A stretch of 64,000 bases of DNA, from positions 2,356,001-2,420,000 of the forward strand of contig NZ_VFPO01000001.1 in the NCBI RefSeq assembly GCF_006716765.1. The letters run 5' to 3'. The notes under the pieces are model-generated. The model made no database searches. It had not been told where the DNA came from and saw nothing but the letters and a program-made list of their open reading frames with translations. Positions 1 through 8,338 of this stretch are shown piece by piece. This DNA is from Actinomadura hallensis (GTDB taxonomy: Bacteria; Actinomycetota; Actinomycetes; Streptosporangiales; Streptosporangiaceae). A program made the translations under genes and the position numbers. How positions within the stretch are numbered: the stretch's first letter is position 1; every line of letters begins with the position of its first letter.

Positions 1-1164
1 TGGGGGCCGGGCGCGCAGAGGCCGCCGGCCCAGATCGCCGAGTTCCGCCGGTTCGCGGAGGCGGCGACGCACGGCGCCGGGTCGCCGATCGAGCGGGCCG
101 CGCTGCTGTCCGAGTACCTGAGGCGTTACGCGGCCTACGACGTGACCGCCGCGCCGGGGCACAGCTACCGGCAGCTCGACTACTTCCTCGCCGAGGGCAG
201 GCGCGGCACGCCCGAGCACTTCGCGACCGCGTACGCGGTGCTCGCCCGCACGCTCGGCATGCCGTCCCGCGTCGTGGTGGGGTTCAGCGGCGGGCGGCGG
301 GCGGGCGACGCCGTCCAGGTGCGCTCGGGCGACGTGACGGTGTGGCCCGAGGTCAAGTTCGACGGGCTCGGCTGGATCCGCTTCAACCCGCTGCCCGAGA
401 GCGGGCGCGGCTCCAAGGGGAACGACTCGGTCGCCGCGGGGGAGACGGAGCAGAAGCTGGAGCAGGCGCAGAAGAGCGCCGCGTCCCAGCAGCGCGGCGA
501 AGAGCCGGGCGGCGCCGAGGAGGAGGAAGGGCCGCGGAGACCCGCCGCCGAGGAGGAGCCCGCGCCGTGGTGGGTGTTCGCCTCGATCGCGGGGGCCGTG
601 CTCCTCGCCGGTTACGTGCTCGCCGTCCTGCTCGCCCCGGCCCTGCGCACGCGGCGGCGCCGCTCGGGGCCGCCCGGCGCGCGCATCGCCGGCGCCTGGC
701 ATCAGGTCCTCGACCACCTCTCCGACGTGGGCCTGTCCACGGCGCGCACGCTGACCGCGCACGAGGTGGCGCGGTTCGGGGCGTCCGCCGCCGGGGAGGA
801 GGCGCACGGGCATCTGAGGCCGCTCGCCGACCTCGTCAACCGCAGCCGCTTCGCCGCGTCGCCCCCCGGCCCGCGGGACGCCGACCGGGCCTGGCTGCAC
901 GCGGACGCGGTGGGACGCCTCGTCACCGCCAGGGCGGGCCGCCTCCGCCGCCTGCGGCGCCGGCTGCATCCGCGGTCGCTCCGGGACCGCCGCGCGCCCG
1001 AGGCGAAGGCCGCCGTCCCGCCCGCGGGAGGTGCCTCCGGGCCGCCCGGCGGGCAGGGCGCGCCGCGCGGCGGGGCGGCCGCGTCCCCGGCGGGCACGCC
1101 GCCCCCCGCCGTGCCGTCGACCCGGGGAACGGACGGGAGGGCCGCCCGGCAGGCCGTCAGGTGA
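1..1164 (+). CDS. Transglutaminase-fold membrane protein, C-terminal part, triad-less (5' partial)
   Basis: The frame is open from base 1, so the gene begins before the window. What remains is a transglutaminase-like domain (to about nt 400), a charged Glu/Arg-rich linker, one membrane segment (about nt 568-645), an Arg-rich stop-transfer stretch and a cytoplasmic DUF4129-like domain (about nt 680-990). This is the architecture of TgpA/DUF3488-type proteins, which usually sit in MoxR-DUF58-transglutaminase operons. The usual active-site Cys in the G-Y-C-E-x-F context is Pro here (GTPEHF, nt 211-213), the His before the W-x-E motif is Thr (TVWPEV, nt 337-339) and the Asp is Asn (FNPLP, nt 385-387). 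The domain is therefore probably a binding or structural module rather than an enzyme. It overlaps the convergent downstream gene by 8 nt. Confidence 0.8.
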   Translation, partial: WGPGAQRPPAQIAEFRRFAEAATHGAGSPIERAALLSEYLRRYAAYDVTAAPGHSYRQLDYFLAEGRRGTPEHFATAYAVLARTLGMPSRVVVGFSGGRRAGDAVQVRSGDVTVWPEVKFDGLGWIRFNPLPESGRGSKGNDSVAAGETEQKLEQAQKSAASQQRGEEPGGAEEEEGPRRPAAEEEPAPWWVFASIAGAVLLAGYVLAVLLAPALRTRRRRSGPPGARIAGAWHQVLDHLSDVGLSTARTLTAHEVARFGASAAGEEAHGHLRPLADLVNRSRFAASPPGPRDADRAWLHADAVGRLVTARAGRLRRLRRRLHPRSLRDRRAPEAKAAVPPAGGASGPPGGQGAPRGGAAASPAGTPPPAVPSTRGTDGRAARQAVR

Positions 1165-1810
1165 GGGGGAGCCCGACCGCGATCTCGCCGCCCAGCGCGG
1201 CGCCGCCCTCCAGCTCCAGGTCGTCCCCGCTCCAGAACCGGCCGGGGTCGAACCAGTTCGGGCGGCGGCCCTTCGGCAGCAGCCCCATGGCCTGGTAGGT
1301 CACCGCGACGATCTCCGCGCAGAACGCCGTCTCCAGGTCCGGGTCCCGCCCGGCGGGACGCCTGATCGGCACCCGGCCGCGCAGCCACCGCGTCGCCAGC
1401 CGCGACGTGGACGGGAACGGCGTGCCGTCCAGCCGCGCCACCGCGCGCAGCGCCGCGTCCTCCATCTCCCTGGTCGCCGGCGGGTCGAGCTGACGCAGCC
1501 ACGCCCGCTGCCCGTAGCGCCCGCCCCAGGTCAGGACGGCCTCGCGCAGGTCGTGCAGCTGCGCGCCGCGGTGGTGCCCGCCCGTCCACATGTCCCGCAG
1601 GGACTTGCCCAGCTCCGCGTGCCACATCAGCGGCGGCAGGTCGTCGATGACCAGTGACATGCCCACGTGGTTGACGGGGCTGTTGGTGGTCACCTGGATG
1701 GCGCGGTCGGCGGCCTTGCGACCCCGGAACAGCCAGACGTCCCCGGTGCGGGTCAGCTCGGCCGCCTCGTCGAGGGAGATGCTCGTACCCGGCATCCTCG
1801 CGGCAGGCAT
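1157..1810 (-). CDS. Permuted papain-like (YiiX/NlpC-P60 superfamily) hydrolase
   Basis: A 217-residue protein with the order of a circularly permuted papain-fold amidase: the His comes first in NHVGMSL and the Cys later in TAFCAEIVAVTYQ. An early GDVWLFRG strand matches the GD-x-x-L-F start typical of YiiX-like proteins. Such enzymes cleave amide or thioester bonds; the substrate here is unknown. There is no signal peptide, so a cytoplasmic site is likely. The start is uncertain: ATG at 1810 or ATG at 1795, neither with a good ribosome binding site. The much longer open frame upstream is low-complexity and unlikely to be coding. Its start lies 18 nt from a divergent small membrane-protein gene. 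Confidence 0.7.
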   Translation of the reverse strand: MPAARMPGTSISLDEAAELTRTGDVWLFRGRKAADRAIQVTTNSPVNHVGMSLVIDDLPPLMWHAELGKSLRDMWTGGHHRGAQLHDLREAVLTWGGRYGQRAWLRQLDPPATREMEDAALRAVARLDGTPFPSTSRLATRWLRGRVPIRRPAGRDPDLETAFCAEIVAVTYQAMGLLPKGRRPNWFDPGRFWSGDDLELEGGAALGGEIAVGLPLT

Positions 1811-1828
1811 GGTCGATACGGTAGCCGC

Positions 1829-2044
1829 ATGCGACGGTGGGGACTTCCGCGTCCGGGCAGGGCACGGGACCTGGTGAAGGCGCCCGGCCTGTGGAAGGCG
1901 CTGGGCGTCGCCGGGTTCCTGGGGGTCGCCGCGACCGGGGCCGTGATCGTCCGGAGCGAGCGCCGCCGCCGTTCCTACACGCCAGAGGAGATCCGCGAGC
2001 GCCTGCACCGGAGGCTGGAAGAGGCGCGGGAGGAGCGCTCCTGA
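1829..2044 (+). CDS. Small single-pass membrane protein
   Basis: A 71-residue protein starting ATGCGACGGTGG. It has a basic N-terminus, the segment LWKALGVAGFLGVAATGAVI as one membrane helix, then a basic RSERRRRSYTPEEIRERL tail predicted to be helical and cytoplasmic. Small proteins with a PGLWKALG helix and a YTPEE-I-R-x-R-L tail are common conserved hypotheticals in actinomycetes, but I know of no function. It is divergent from the papain-like hydrolase with almost no intergenic space, so the two probably share a bidirectional promoter or are leaderless. Confidence 0.65.
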   Translation: MRRWGLPRPGRARDLVKAPGLWKALGVAGFLGVAATGAVIVRSERRRRSYTPEEIRERLHRRLEEAREERS

Positions 2045-2278
2045 CGGCGCGCGGCGTCCGCCCGGACGCCCCGCCGTGACGGCGGGCGCGGGCGGCCAGG
2101 GGCCCGGCATGGGGTGGTCGCCCCCGCGGTGATCGGACCCGCGGTGACCGGCGGGACCGCCGAGCTGACCTGCGTCACCGACGACCAGATCCGGCCGCCT
2201 CGTGGTCATCGTCTCCAGGCGGAATATCACAATCCCGATGTTCATCGAGGCTCTTCGCGGAACTTGAGCATCCCTTTT

Positions 2279-2310
2279 ATCCCGGAAAACACCGGCATCG
2301 AAGCCGGGAT
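2279..2310 (+). promoter_or_regulatory. Inverted repeat in leader of secreted FN3 protein
   Basis: The arms ATCCCGG (2279-2285) and CCGGGAT (2304-2310) are perfectly complementary with an 18-nt loop, and end 10 nt before the GTG start at 2320. The only Shine-Dalgarno-like bases (GGGA, 2306-2309) lie inside the right arm, so the stem could hide the ribosome binding site. The rest of the gap 2045-2278 shows nothing recognisable. Confidence 0.3.
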
Positions 2311-2319
2311 GCCACTACG

Positions 2320-4470
2320 GTGAGCCCTCGAACGGGGAAGGTGATCAGAATCGTGCGGGTGGCGATCCTGAGGTTGTTCCGCCGTGACCGGTTGACGGGG
2401 CAGGTCGCGGTCGGGCTGGTCGGCGTGCTCGTGGTGGCCGCGGCCGTGTACGGGGTGGGCGTCGCGAGCGCCCAGTACCGGCTCGCCGACGTCGGCGCGT
2501 GGCTGACCGCCAAGAGCAGGGGCATGGTCGTGCACGTCAACGGCCCGGCGGCCAAGGTGGACGGCAAGACCGACCTGGTCCCGCAGATGCGCGGGCACAA
2601 CATCAAGATCGTCCAGGACGGCGCCACGATCCTGATCGTCGACCTCGACACCGGCGTGGTCAGCAGGCTCGACCCGTCCCAGCTGAGCATCGGCCGGAGC
2701 CGCTCGCTCGGGCAGGGCATCCAGGTCCTCGCGGGCTCCGGCAAGGCGTACACGGTCGACTCGGTCAAGGGCGTCGTGCAGCAGATCGACCCGGTCGGCC
2801 TCACGCCGGTCGGCCCGTCGGCGTCCCTGCCGCCCGTCCTCGGCCAGGCCGGGATCGACGGCAAGGGGACGCTGTGGGTGCCGGTGTCGCGGAAGGGCGA
2901 GGTGTCGGCGTTCCGGGACGGCGCCCTCCAGCCGCCCGTCAAGGTCGGCGAGCCCGGCGGCGACCTGGCGCTCACGATCGCCGCCGGCGATCCCGTCGTG
3001 ATCGACTCCACCGCCGCCACCGCCACGGCCGTCAGGCCGTCCGGGTCGCCGGTGGAGATCAGCCTGCCGACGACCGTGCGGCGGTCGGGCCGGGGCGGCG
3101 TGCTCGTCCCCGCCCACACCGAAGGCAGGATCGTGCCGCTGCTGGTGCCGGGCACCGGGTCCCTGGTGACCGTCGACACCGGCACCGGCCGCTACACCAG
3201 CGCCCGGCTGCCGATGCCGAGGCACCGCTACCGGCCGCCGCAGGTGCTCGGCGCCAAGGTCTACATCCCCGACGAGACCGCCGGGGCGCTGATCGTGTAC
3301 GACTCGGCGGCCAACCGCTTCGACAGGCCGATCCCGGTGACGAACCGGGGGTCCCGGCTGGACGTCTTCGTCAAGGACGGGATGCTCTGGGCGAACGACC
3401 CCGAGAGCCCGCACGCCGTCGTGATCGACCGGGGCAACGTCCACAAGGGCGTCAACAAGTACAAGGACAGGGTGGCGGGCGGTCCGAAGCGCCGGCCGAT
3501 CCCGCTGCCCGGCGACGGGGACGCGCCGCCCCCGGCACGCGGGCGCCCGCCCTCGGCCGCGCTCCCGCCCGGCTCCCCGAACGCGCCGGACACGCCGCCG
3601 CCGTCCCGGCCGCCGGCGCCCGGCGATCCGCCGACCGCGCCGACGAACGTGACGGTCACGCCCGGCGCGGGGACGATGCGGGTCGAGTTCCAGCCCTCCC
3701 AGGGCGACGGGATCATCGGCTACGTGCTCAAGGACGTCCCGTCCGGCCTGACGGCCAGTCCGTCGTCGATCGGGCCGGACGCGGGGCCCTTCGCGTTCAC
3801 GGTGACGGGCGGCGACTGCGGCCGCGAGTACACGTTCCGTGTCGCCGTCCGCTACAGGGACGCCCAGGGCGACACCCGCGAGCAGGTCTCGACGGCCAGC
3901 GACCCGGTCCGCCCGTGCGTGACGCCGGGCGCGCCGACCGGCCTGACCGCGCAGGCCACCAAGTCCGGGGCGAAGGTCTCCTGGACGGCCCCGCCCGGCG
4001 GTGCGACCAGCTACAGGCTCTCCTGGCAGGGCCCGGTCTCGGGCAGCAGGACGGTCTCGGCCACGTCCGCGACGCTCGGCGACGTGTGGTCGAACGGGAA
4101 CTACACCTTTACCGTCGCGGCCGCGAACGGCGCCGGAACCGGCTCGGACGCGACGCTCAGCACCAAGCTGACCGGCCCCACGAGCACGTACGCCGTGCAG
4201 ATGAACGGCAACTCCGACGCCTACATCAGGCAGACCGCCAGCTCCAGCGGCACGGTCGTGGCGACCATGCACGACAACAACGGTGAGAGCGTCACCGTGC
4301 ACTGCCAGGAGAAGGGCGCCTACTACCAGCACCCCAACGACTCCAGCCTCGCCGGTGACATGTACACCAACATCACCTGGAAGGGGAAGCGCGGGTACGT
4401 GATCGGCTACCTGATCAGCACGCCCGGCAACTGGAAGAACTTCAACGGGCCCGCGATCTGGAAGTGCTAG
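2320..4470 (+). CDS. Secreted or membrane-anchored beta-propeller/fibronectin type III protein
   Basis: A 716-residue protein. A basic N-terminus is followed by a membrane segment (VAVGLVGVLVVAAAVYGVGV, about residues 29-48) that acts as signal or anchor. Residues about 55-385 form repeated short beta units with VDLDTG, VDTGTG and VYDS motifs, as in NHL/YVTN-like propellers. A Pro-rich linker (about 395-430) leads to two fibronectin type III domains (about 435-625) and a C-terminal Cys-containing SH3-like beta domain ending in WKC. An extracytoplasmic scaffold or ligand-binding role is inferred. The neighbouring kinase also carries an external FN3-like domain, suggesting a shared surface context. 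The GTG start is weakly supported. Confidence 0.75.
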   Translation: MSPRTGKVIRIVRVAILRLFRRDRLTGQVAVGLVGVLVVAAAVYGVGVASAQYRLADVGAWLTAKSRGMVVHVNGPAAKVDGKTDLVPQMRGHNIKIVQDGATILIVDLDTGVVSRLDPSQLSIGRSRSLGQGIQVLAGSGKAYTVDSVKGVVQQIDPVGLTPVGPSASLPPVLGQAGIDGKGTLWVPVSRKGEVSAFRDGALQPPVKVGEPGGDLALTIAAGDPVVIDSTAATATAVRPSGSPVEISLPTTVRRSGRGGVLVPAHTEGRIVPLLVPGTGSLVTVDTGTGRYTSARLPMPRHRYRPPQVLGAKVYIPDETAGALIVYDSAANRFDRPIPVTNRGSRLDVFVKDGMLWANDPESPHAVVIDRGNVHKGVNKYKDRVAGGPKRRPIPLPGDGDAPPPARGRPPSAALPPGSPNAPDTPPPSRPPAPGDPPTAPTNVTVTPGAGTMRVEFQPSQGDGIIGYVLKDVPSGLTASPSSIGPDAGPFAFTVTGGDCGREYTFRVAVRYRDAQGDTREQVSTASDPVRPCVTPGAPTGLTAQATKSGAKVSWTAPPGGATSYRLSWQGPVSGSRTVSATSATLGDVWSNGNYTFTVAAANGAGTGSDATLSTKLTGPTSTYAVQMNGNSDAYIRQTASSSGTVVATMHDNNGESVTVHCQEKGAYYQHPNDSSLAGDMYTNITWKGKRGYVIGYLISTPGNWKNFNGPAIWKC

Positions 4471-4533
4471 CCGCCCACCGGCGGGCCGCGGGAAGGGACC
4501 CGATGGCCCGCCGGTGCCCCCGCGCGGGCCGGG

Positions 4534-6357
4534 TCAGTTCGCGGGGGTGGTGAGGCACGCGGGCGCCGACCACGACACGTCCGGCGCCTGGCCCGGGTTG
4601 AGGCGCAGCACCGCGCCGACCTTGAAGCAGTAGCGGGTCCCCGGCCGCAGCCCCGGCACGGTCGCCGTGCGGGAACCGGCCTGGGCGGTCACCAGCGGAT
4701 CGCCGTCGGCGGGCTGCCGCTGGACGAGCAGGGGAAGCTCCTTCGCCGCGGGCGGCAGCGTCCAGGCGAGCACGGCTCCGCCGCCCGCCGGCTTCGCGAC
4801 GAGCCTCCGCGGGCGCGTGGCGGCGAACTGGGCCCGCGGGACGGGTTCCGGCGGGGCGTCCGTGGCCTGGCCCTGGGCCGCCGGAGCGGAGGCGGGCGGG
4901 GACGCCGGGGACCGCGGGTCGCCGTCCCCGCCGCCGCGGACGAGGACGAGCGTCCCGAGGCCGAGCACCAGCCCGCCGGCGAGGGCGACGCCCGCCGCGA
5001 CGACCAGGCCGCGGCGCGGGCCGTCGTCCGGCCGGTCGAGGGTGAGCCGGTGCGGGTTCGCGTGCCGCACCGTGTGGCCGCCGCTCGCACCCGGATCGTC
5101 CCCGTGCAGCGGGCCGCCCGGGCCCGGCGTCCGGTCGGCGCCGCCCGGTGAGTCGGTGACCTGCGGGCCGCCGGCCTGCGGGCCGTGGAGCTGCGGGGTG
5201 CCGTCCGGCGGGGCGGCCTGCGGCCGGTGCGGCAGCGTGCCGTCCTGCGGGAGGAGGGCGTCCGGGCTCTGCGGCGGGGACGCGTCCGGATGCCAGGGGG
5301 ACGGCGGCGCGCTCGCGGGCGACTGGGCGGTCGGCGCCCACTCCGGCACGGGCGGCGGGCCCGAGTCGGGGAACGCGAGCCGCGTTCCCTGCGGCGAACC
5401 GTGCCCGAACTGCGAACCGTGGCCGAACTGTGAGCCCTGACCGGAATGCGGGCCGGGGCCGGACTGTGAGCCGGGACCGCCGTCGGGTCTCGGGACCGGC
5501 TGGACGGCGCCGCCGCTGTGCGCGACGTCCGTCACGGGCAGGCCCAGCTCGGCCTGCACGCTCTGGAGCGCCTGCGCGAACTCCACGGCGGTGGCGAACC
5601 GCTCGCCGGGCGTCTTCGCCATCGCCCGCCCGATGACCTCCATGACCCGCGGCGGCACGTCCGGGCGGGGGATCGGGGGCGGCGGGTCGCTGAGGATCCG
5701 CAGCATCAGCTGCGCGATGCCCTCGCCCGCCGGGCCCTTGAACGCGGGCTGCCCCGCGAGGATCTGGTACAGGGTCGAGCCGAGCGAGTAGATGTCGGAG
5801 CCGACGCAGGGCGGCTTGCCCTCCAGCACCTCGGGCGCCGCGTGGTGCGGGGTGAACGCCTGCGTGTGGGTCGCGTCGAAGGAGTCGACGAGGCGGGCGA
5901 TGCCGAAGTCGGCGAGCGCGGGCTCGCCGTAGCGCGACAGCAGCACGTTCTGCGGCTTCACGTCGCGGTGCAGGACGTCGGCCTCGTGGGTGGCGGCCAG
6001 TGCCCCCGCCATCTTCACCCCGATGCGCAGCACGTCCGCGACCGGCAGCGGCCCCTCCCGCGCGAGCCGGTCGGTGAGCGCGCCGTGCTCGAAGTACTCC
6101 ATCGCGATGTAGGGGCGCCCGGAGCGGGTGGTGCCGGTGTCCAGCACGGTCACGATGTTGGGGTGGTCGGACAGCCGGCCGGTGATCTTGCTCTCCCGCT
6201 GGAACCGGCGCATCGCCGCGTCGTCGACCGAGGCGATCGACAGGACCTTCAGCGCGACCGTCCGGTCGAGGTGCTCCTGACGCGCGCGGTAGACGACGCT
6301 GAAGCCGCCCTCGCCGACCTGCTCCAGCACCCGGTAGCCGGGGACGTCCTCGGTCAT
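4534..6357 (-). CDS. Transmembrane Ser/Thr protein kinase with external FN3-like domain
   Basis: A 607-residue Hanks-type kinase. The kinase domain (about residues 1-270) has the Gly loop GEGGFSVVY, the ATP Lys in VALKVL, the catalytic loop HRDVKPQN, DFGIARL and an APEVLEG segment, so it should be active. A Gly/Ser/Gln/Pro-rich juxtamembrane region with short repeats (HGSQFGHGSQFG) is followed by one membrane helix (VVAAGVALAGGLVLGLG) and a C-terminal FN3-like domain of about 100 residues, replacing the PASTA sensor of PknB. The ATG at 6357 has AGAAGGA 11 nt upstream; a further in-frame upstream extension is Arg/Gly-rich and not credible. It is probably a sensor kinase responding to an extracellular ligand. 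Confidence 0.92.
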   Translation of the reverse strand: MTEDVPGYRVLEQVGEGGFSVVYRARQEHLDRTVALKVLSIASVDDAAMRRFQRESKITGRLSDHPNIVTVLDTGTTRSGRPYIAMEYFEHGALTDRLAREGPLPVADVLRIGVKMAGALAATHEADVLHRDVKPQNVLLSRYGEPALADFGIARLVDSFDATHTQAFTPHHAAPEVLEGKPPCVGSDIYSLGSTLYQILAGQPAFKGPAGEGIAQLMLRILSDPPPPIPRPDVPPRVMEVIGRAMAKTPGERFATAVEFAQALQSVQAELGLPVTDVAHSGGAVQPVPRPDGGPGSQSGPGPHSGQGSQFGHGSQFGHGSPQGTRLAFPDSGPPPVPEWAPTAQSPASAPPSPWHPDASPPQSPDALLPQDGTLPHRPQAAPPDGTPQLHGPQAGGPQVTDSPGGADRTPGPGGPLHGDDPGASGGHTVRHANPHRLTLDRPDDGPRRGLVVAAGVALAGGLVLGLGTLVLVRGGGDGDPRSPASPPASAPAAQGQATDAPPEPVPRAQFAATRPRRLVAKPAGGGAVLAWTLPPAAKELPLLVQRQPADGDPLVTAQAGSRTATVPGLRPGTRYCFKVGAVLRLNPGQAPDVSWSAPACLTTPAN

Positions 6358-6709
6358 GGGCAGGGGGATCCTTCTGGTCGTTCTTCCGGGTCGCGGCGGG
6401 GGCGCGATCATTCGATGTCCTGCGGCCGGGGGAGGTTCCCCCGAAAAGGGACAGCGTAGTACGGGGAGTGAACGGGCGCGGCGTCTGCTCGCCGGGCGGC
6501 CGGGACCGCCGCGCCGCACGCGCCCTCCGCGGCCGCCCCGCGCGCCCGTCCGCGCCGCCGCACCCGCTCCGGCATTCTCGTTCTGGAAATAGGCGGACAT
6601 TTCAAATGGCCCGGTTAATCGTTGTCCCAATTTCGTCTCTGGACCCGCGAAGTGCGCTCTAACCTCGTCTTTCGCGACGAGAAAACGGCTCCAGAGGGAG
6701 TGGCCCGCC
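6358..6709. other. Intergenic region between divergent kinase and membrane-protein genes
   Basis: These 352 bases hold no credible gene. A small hairpin (CTCGTC 6664-6669, GACGAG 6676-6681, 6-nt loop) lies about 12 nt before the GAGGGAG ribosome binding site of the next gene, and a GGGGGA/TTCCCCC near-palindrome lies close to the kinase. The segment 6580-6660 is notably AT-richer than its surroundings and is the likely promoter zone, but no convincing -35/-10 pair was identified. Confidence 0.4.
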
Positions 6710-8263
6710 TTGACGGAAGATGTCCTGACGGATGCGCGGACGGACGTTCCCGCACCGGCTACGGCATATGGCGACCTTGTCCGGATGGCGTATTTCGTTC
6801 TTCCCGGGACGGGAAGGCGCGTCTACCGGCTGGCGATCGCGCGCCGGATCGTGGACGGCGCCGCGCGCGGCCGCGCCGACCGCTCGCCCGCCGCCGCGGC
6901 GCGCCGCCGCACCCGGGTGCTCCGCCGGGCGATGCGCCCGCCCCGCCGGCTGCAGATCGGCCTCGGCCCCTGGCTGCGCGCCCTGCCCGAGCGGCTTCCG
7001 GACCCGGCGCTCACCACCGCGCTGGCCAAGCTCCACCCGCACGTCCGCGTCGCCTACGTCCTGCGGCACGTCGAGCGCCTGCCCCGGTACGCGGTCCACG
7101 ACCAGCTGGTCGAGCTGGGCGTCCGCAACCCCTGGTCGGCGATGCGGGCGGCCGACGCGGTGCGGCCGCCCGCCGCCCGCCGGCCCGAGCGGTTCGAGCC
7201 CGCGCAGCTGCGCCCGGTGCGCACCCGCTCGATGGTGCCGCTGGTCACCGCGGCCCTCCTCACCGCGGCGCTCGTCGCCGCCCTGGTGGTCACCGAGCGC
7301 GGCGAGGAGCGGCGGGAGCCGCCGCTGCGGCTCGTCTCCGCCGAGCCCGGCGCGTGGGAGCGCGGCGCCCGCACCCTCGACGCCTGGCCCGCCCGCGGCG
7401 ACCTCGCGCGCGACCGCGCGTTCGTCCGCGGCGCGGCCGACGCCTGGGCCTCCGCACCGGCCGGGCGCCGCGCGACCGGCGCCGCGCAGCTCCTCTACGC
7501 GGGACGCGCCGGAGGGGCGCCGCTCGCGCTGATGCGGCAGGGCGGCCGCCTGGCGCGCTACACGCCGGGCTCCCTGACCGTCGTCGACGCCGGCGAGGGC
7601 CCGTCCGCCCCGATCGCCCTCGGGGGCGGGCGCTACCTCCTGGCCCCGTGGGACCCGCCCCCCACCACGCCGACCGGGAAGCGCCTCGCGGTGGACGACG
7701 GCGTGACGGCGCCCGCCCGCGCCGCCTCCGACTGCGGCCGTGGCCCGCTCTTCAACGTCGGCTCCCGGACGTTCGGCGACCTGGGCGGCCCCCGCGCGGC
7801 CGTCCTCGCCTACGTCCCGCCCGCGCGCCGGGCCGCCGCGCAGGGCGGCCCCGAGCGTCTCGACAAGGCGGGCCGGGCCTTCTGGAACCGGCTGGCCTGC
7901 CTGGCGGACCGGCCCGCGCGGCCGGTGGCGGAGGCCGTGGCGTCGAACTTCTGGTCCGGGGCGCTGCCGCGCCGCGGAGGCCGTGCCGACTGGGTCTGCA
8001 CGCGGCTGACCTTCGCCGACGGCACCACGTCGGCCGGCGCCGCGCTGCTCACGGAGCAGGCGCAGGCGACGGGTCCCTGCGATCCCGCCCGCCCGGTCAG
8101 CGGCACCTGGTGGCGGGCGCCGTCCGGCCGCTGGTACTACGTGGCCGCCGCCGGGCGCGGGCTCGTCCCGCACGCCGACGGGGTCCGACGCTCCACCGTC
8201 CGCAAGCGCCTGCTGACCGCCACCGGCGACCGGGACGAGCCCGTGCGGCTCGCCGCCCGGTAG
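6710..8263 (+). CDS. Single-pass membrane protein with sigma-70 region-4-like N-terminus
   Basis: A 517-residue protein starting at TTG 6710, 9 nt after a strong GAGGGAG site. Residues about 85-155 (LAKLHPHVRVAYVLRHVERL and onward) recall region 4 of ECF sigma factors, where a leucine-rich helix is followed by a helix-turn-helix, but the fit is degenerate. A membrane helix follows at about 180-200 (VPLVTAALLTAALVAALVV). The external part of about 310 residues has conserved-looking Trp and Cys positions but no family I recognise. One reading is a decayed sigma domain fused to a sensor, as in some anti-sigma or transmembrane sigma proteins. Function unknown. Confidence 0.6.
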   Translation: MTEDVLTDARTDVPAPATAYGDLVRMAYFVLPGTGRRVYRLAIARRIVDGAARGRADRSPAAAARRRTRVLRRAMRPPRRLQIGLGPWLRALPERLPDPALTTALAKLHPHVRVAYVLRHVERLPRYAVHDQLVELGVRNPWSAMRAADAVRPPAARRPERFEPAQLRPVRTRSMVPLVTAALLTAALVAALVVTERGEERREPPLRLVSAEPGAWERGARTLDAWPARGDLARDRAFVRGAADAWASAPAGRRATGAAQLLYAGRAGGAPLALMRQGGRLARYTPGSLTVVDAGEGPSAPIALGGGRYLLAPWDPPPTTPTGKRLAVDDGVTAPARAASDCGRGPLFNVGSRTFGDLGGPRAAVLAYVPPARRAAAQGGPERLDKAGRAFWNRLACLADRPARPVAEAVASNFWSGALPRRGGRADWVCTRLTFADGTTSAGAALLTEQAQATGPCDPARPVSGTWWRAPSGRWYYVAAAGRGLVPHADGVRRSTVRKRLLTATGDRDEPVRLAAR

Positions 8264-8338
8264 CGGCGGCCCGGGCTGCCGCGCCTTCGCGCCGATCGTG
8301 CACACTAGGGGGACCGAACGAGATTCAGGGAGTCGCAC

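Noticed and set aside
2045..2319. c-di-AMP riboswitch upstream of the secreted FN3 protein
   Set aside because: Such riboswitches are common before actinobacterial cell-wall proteins, but the conserved core sequences are absent; only a short inverted repeat is present.
2242..4332. A 696-residue minus-strand open frame opposite the FN3 protein
   Set aside because: Shadow composition (Arg, Asp, Gly, Val) and no start signal; the plus strand encodes a signal/anchor helix, propeller and FN3 domains.
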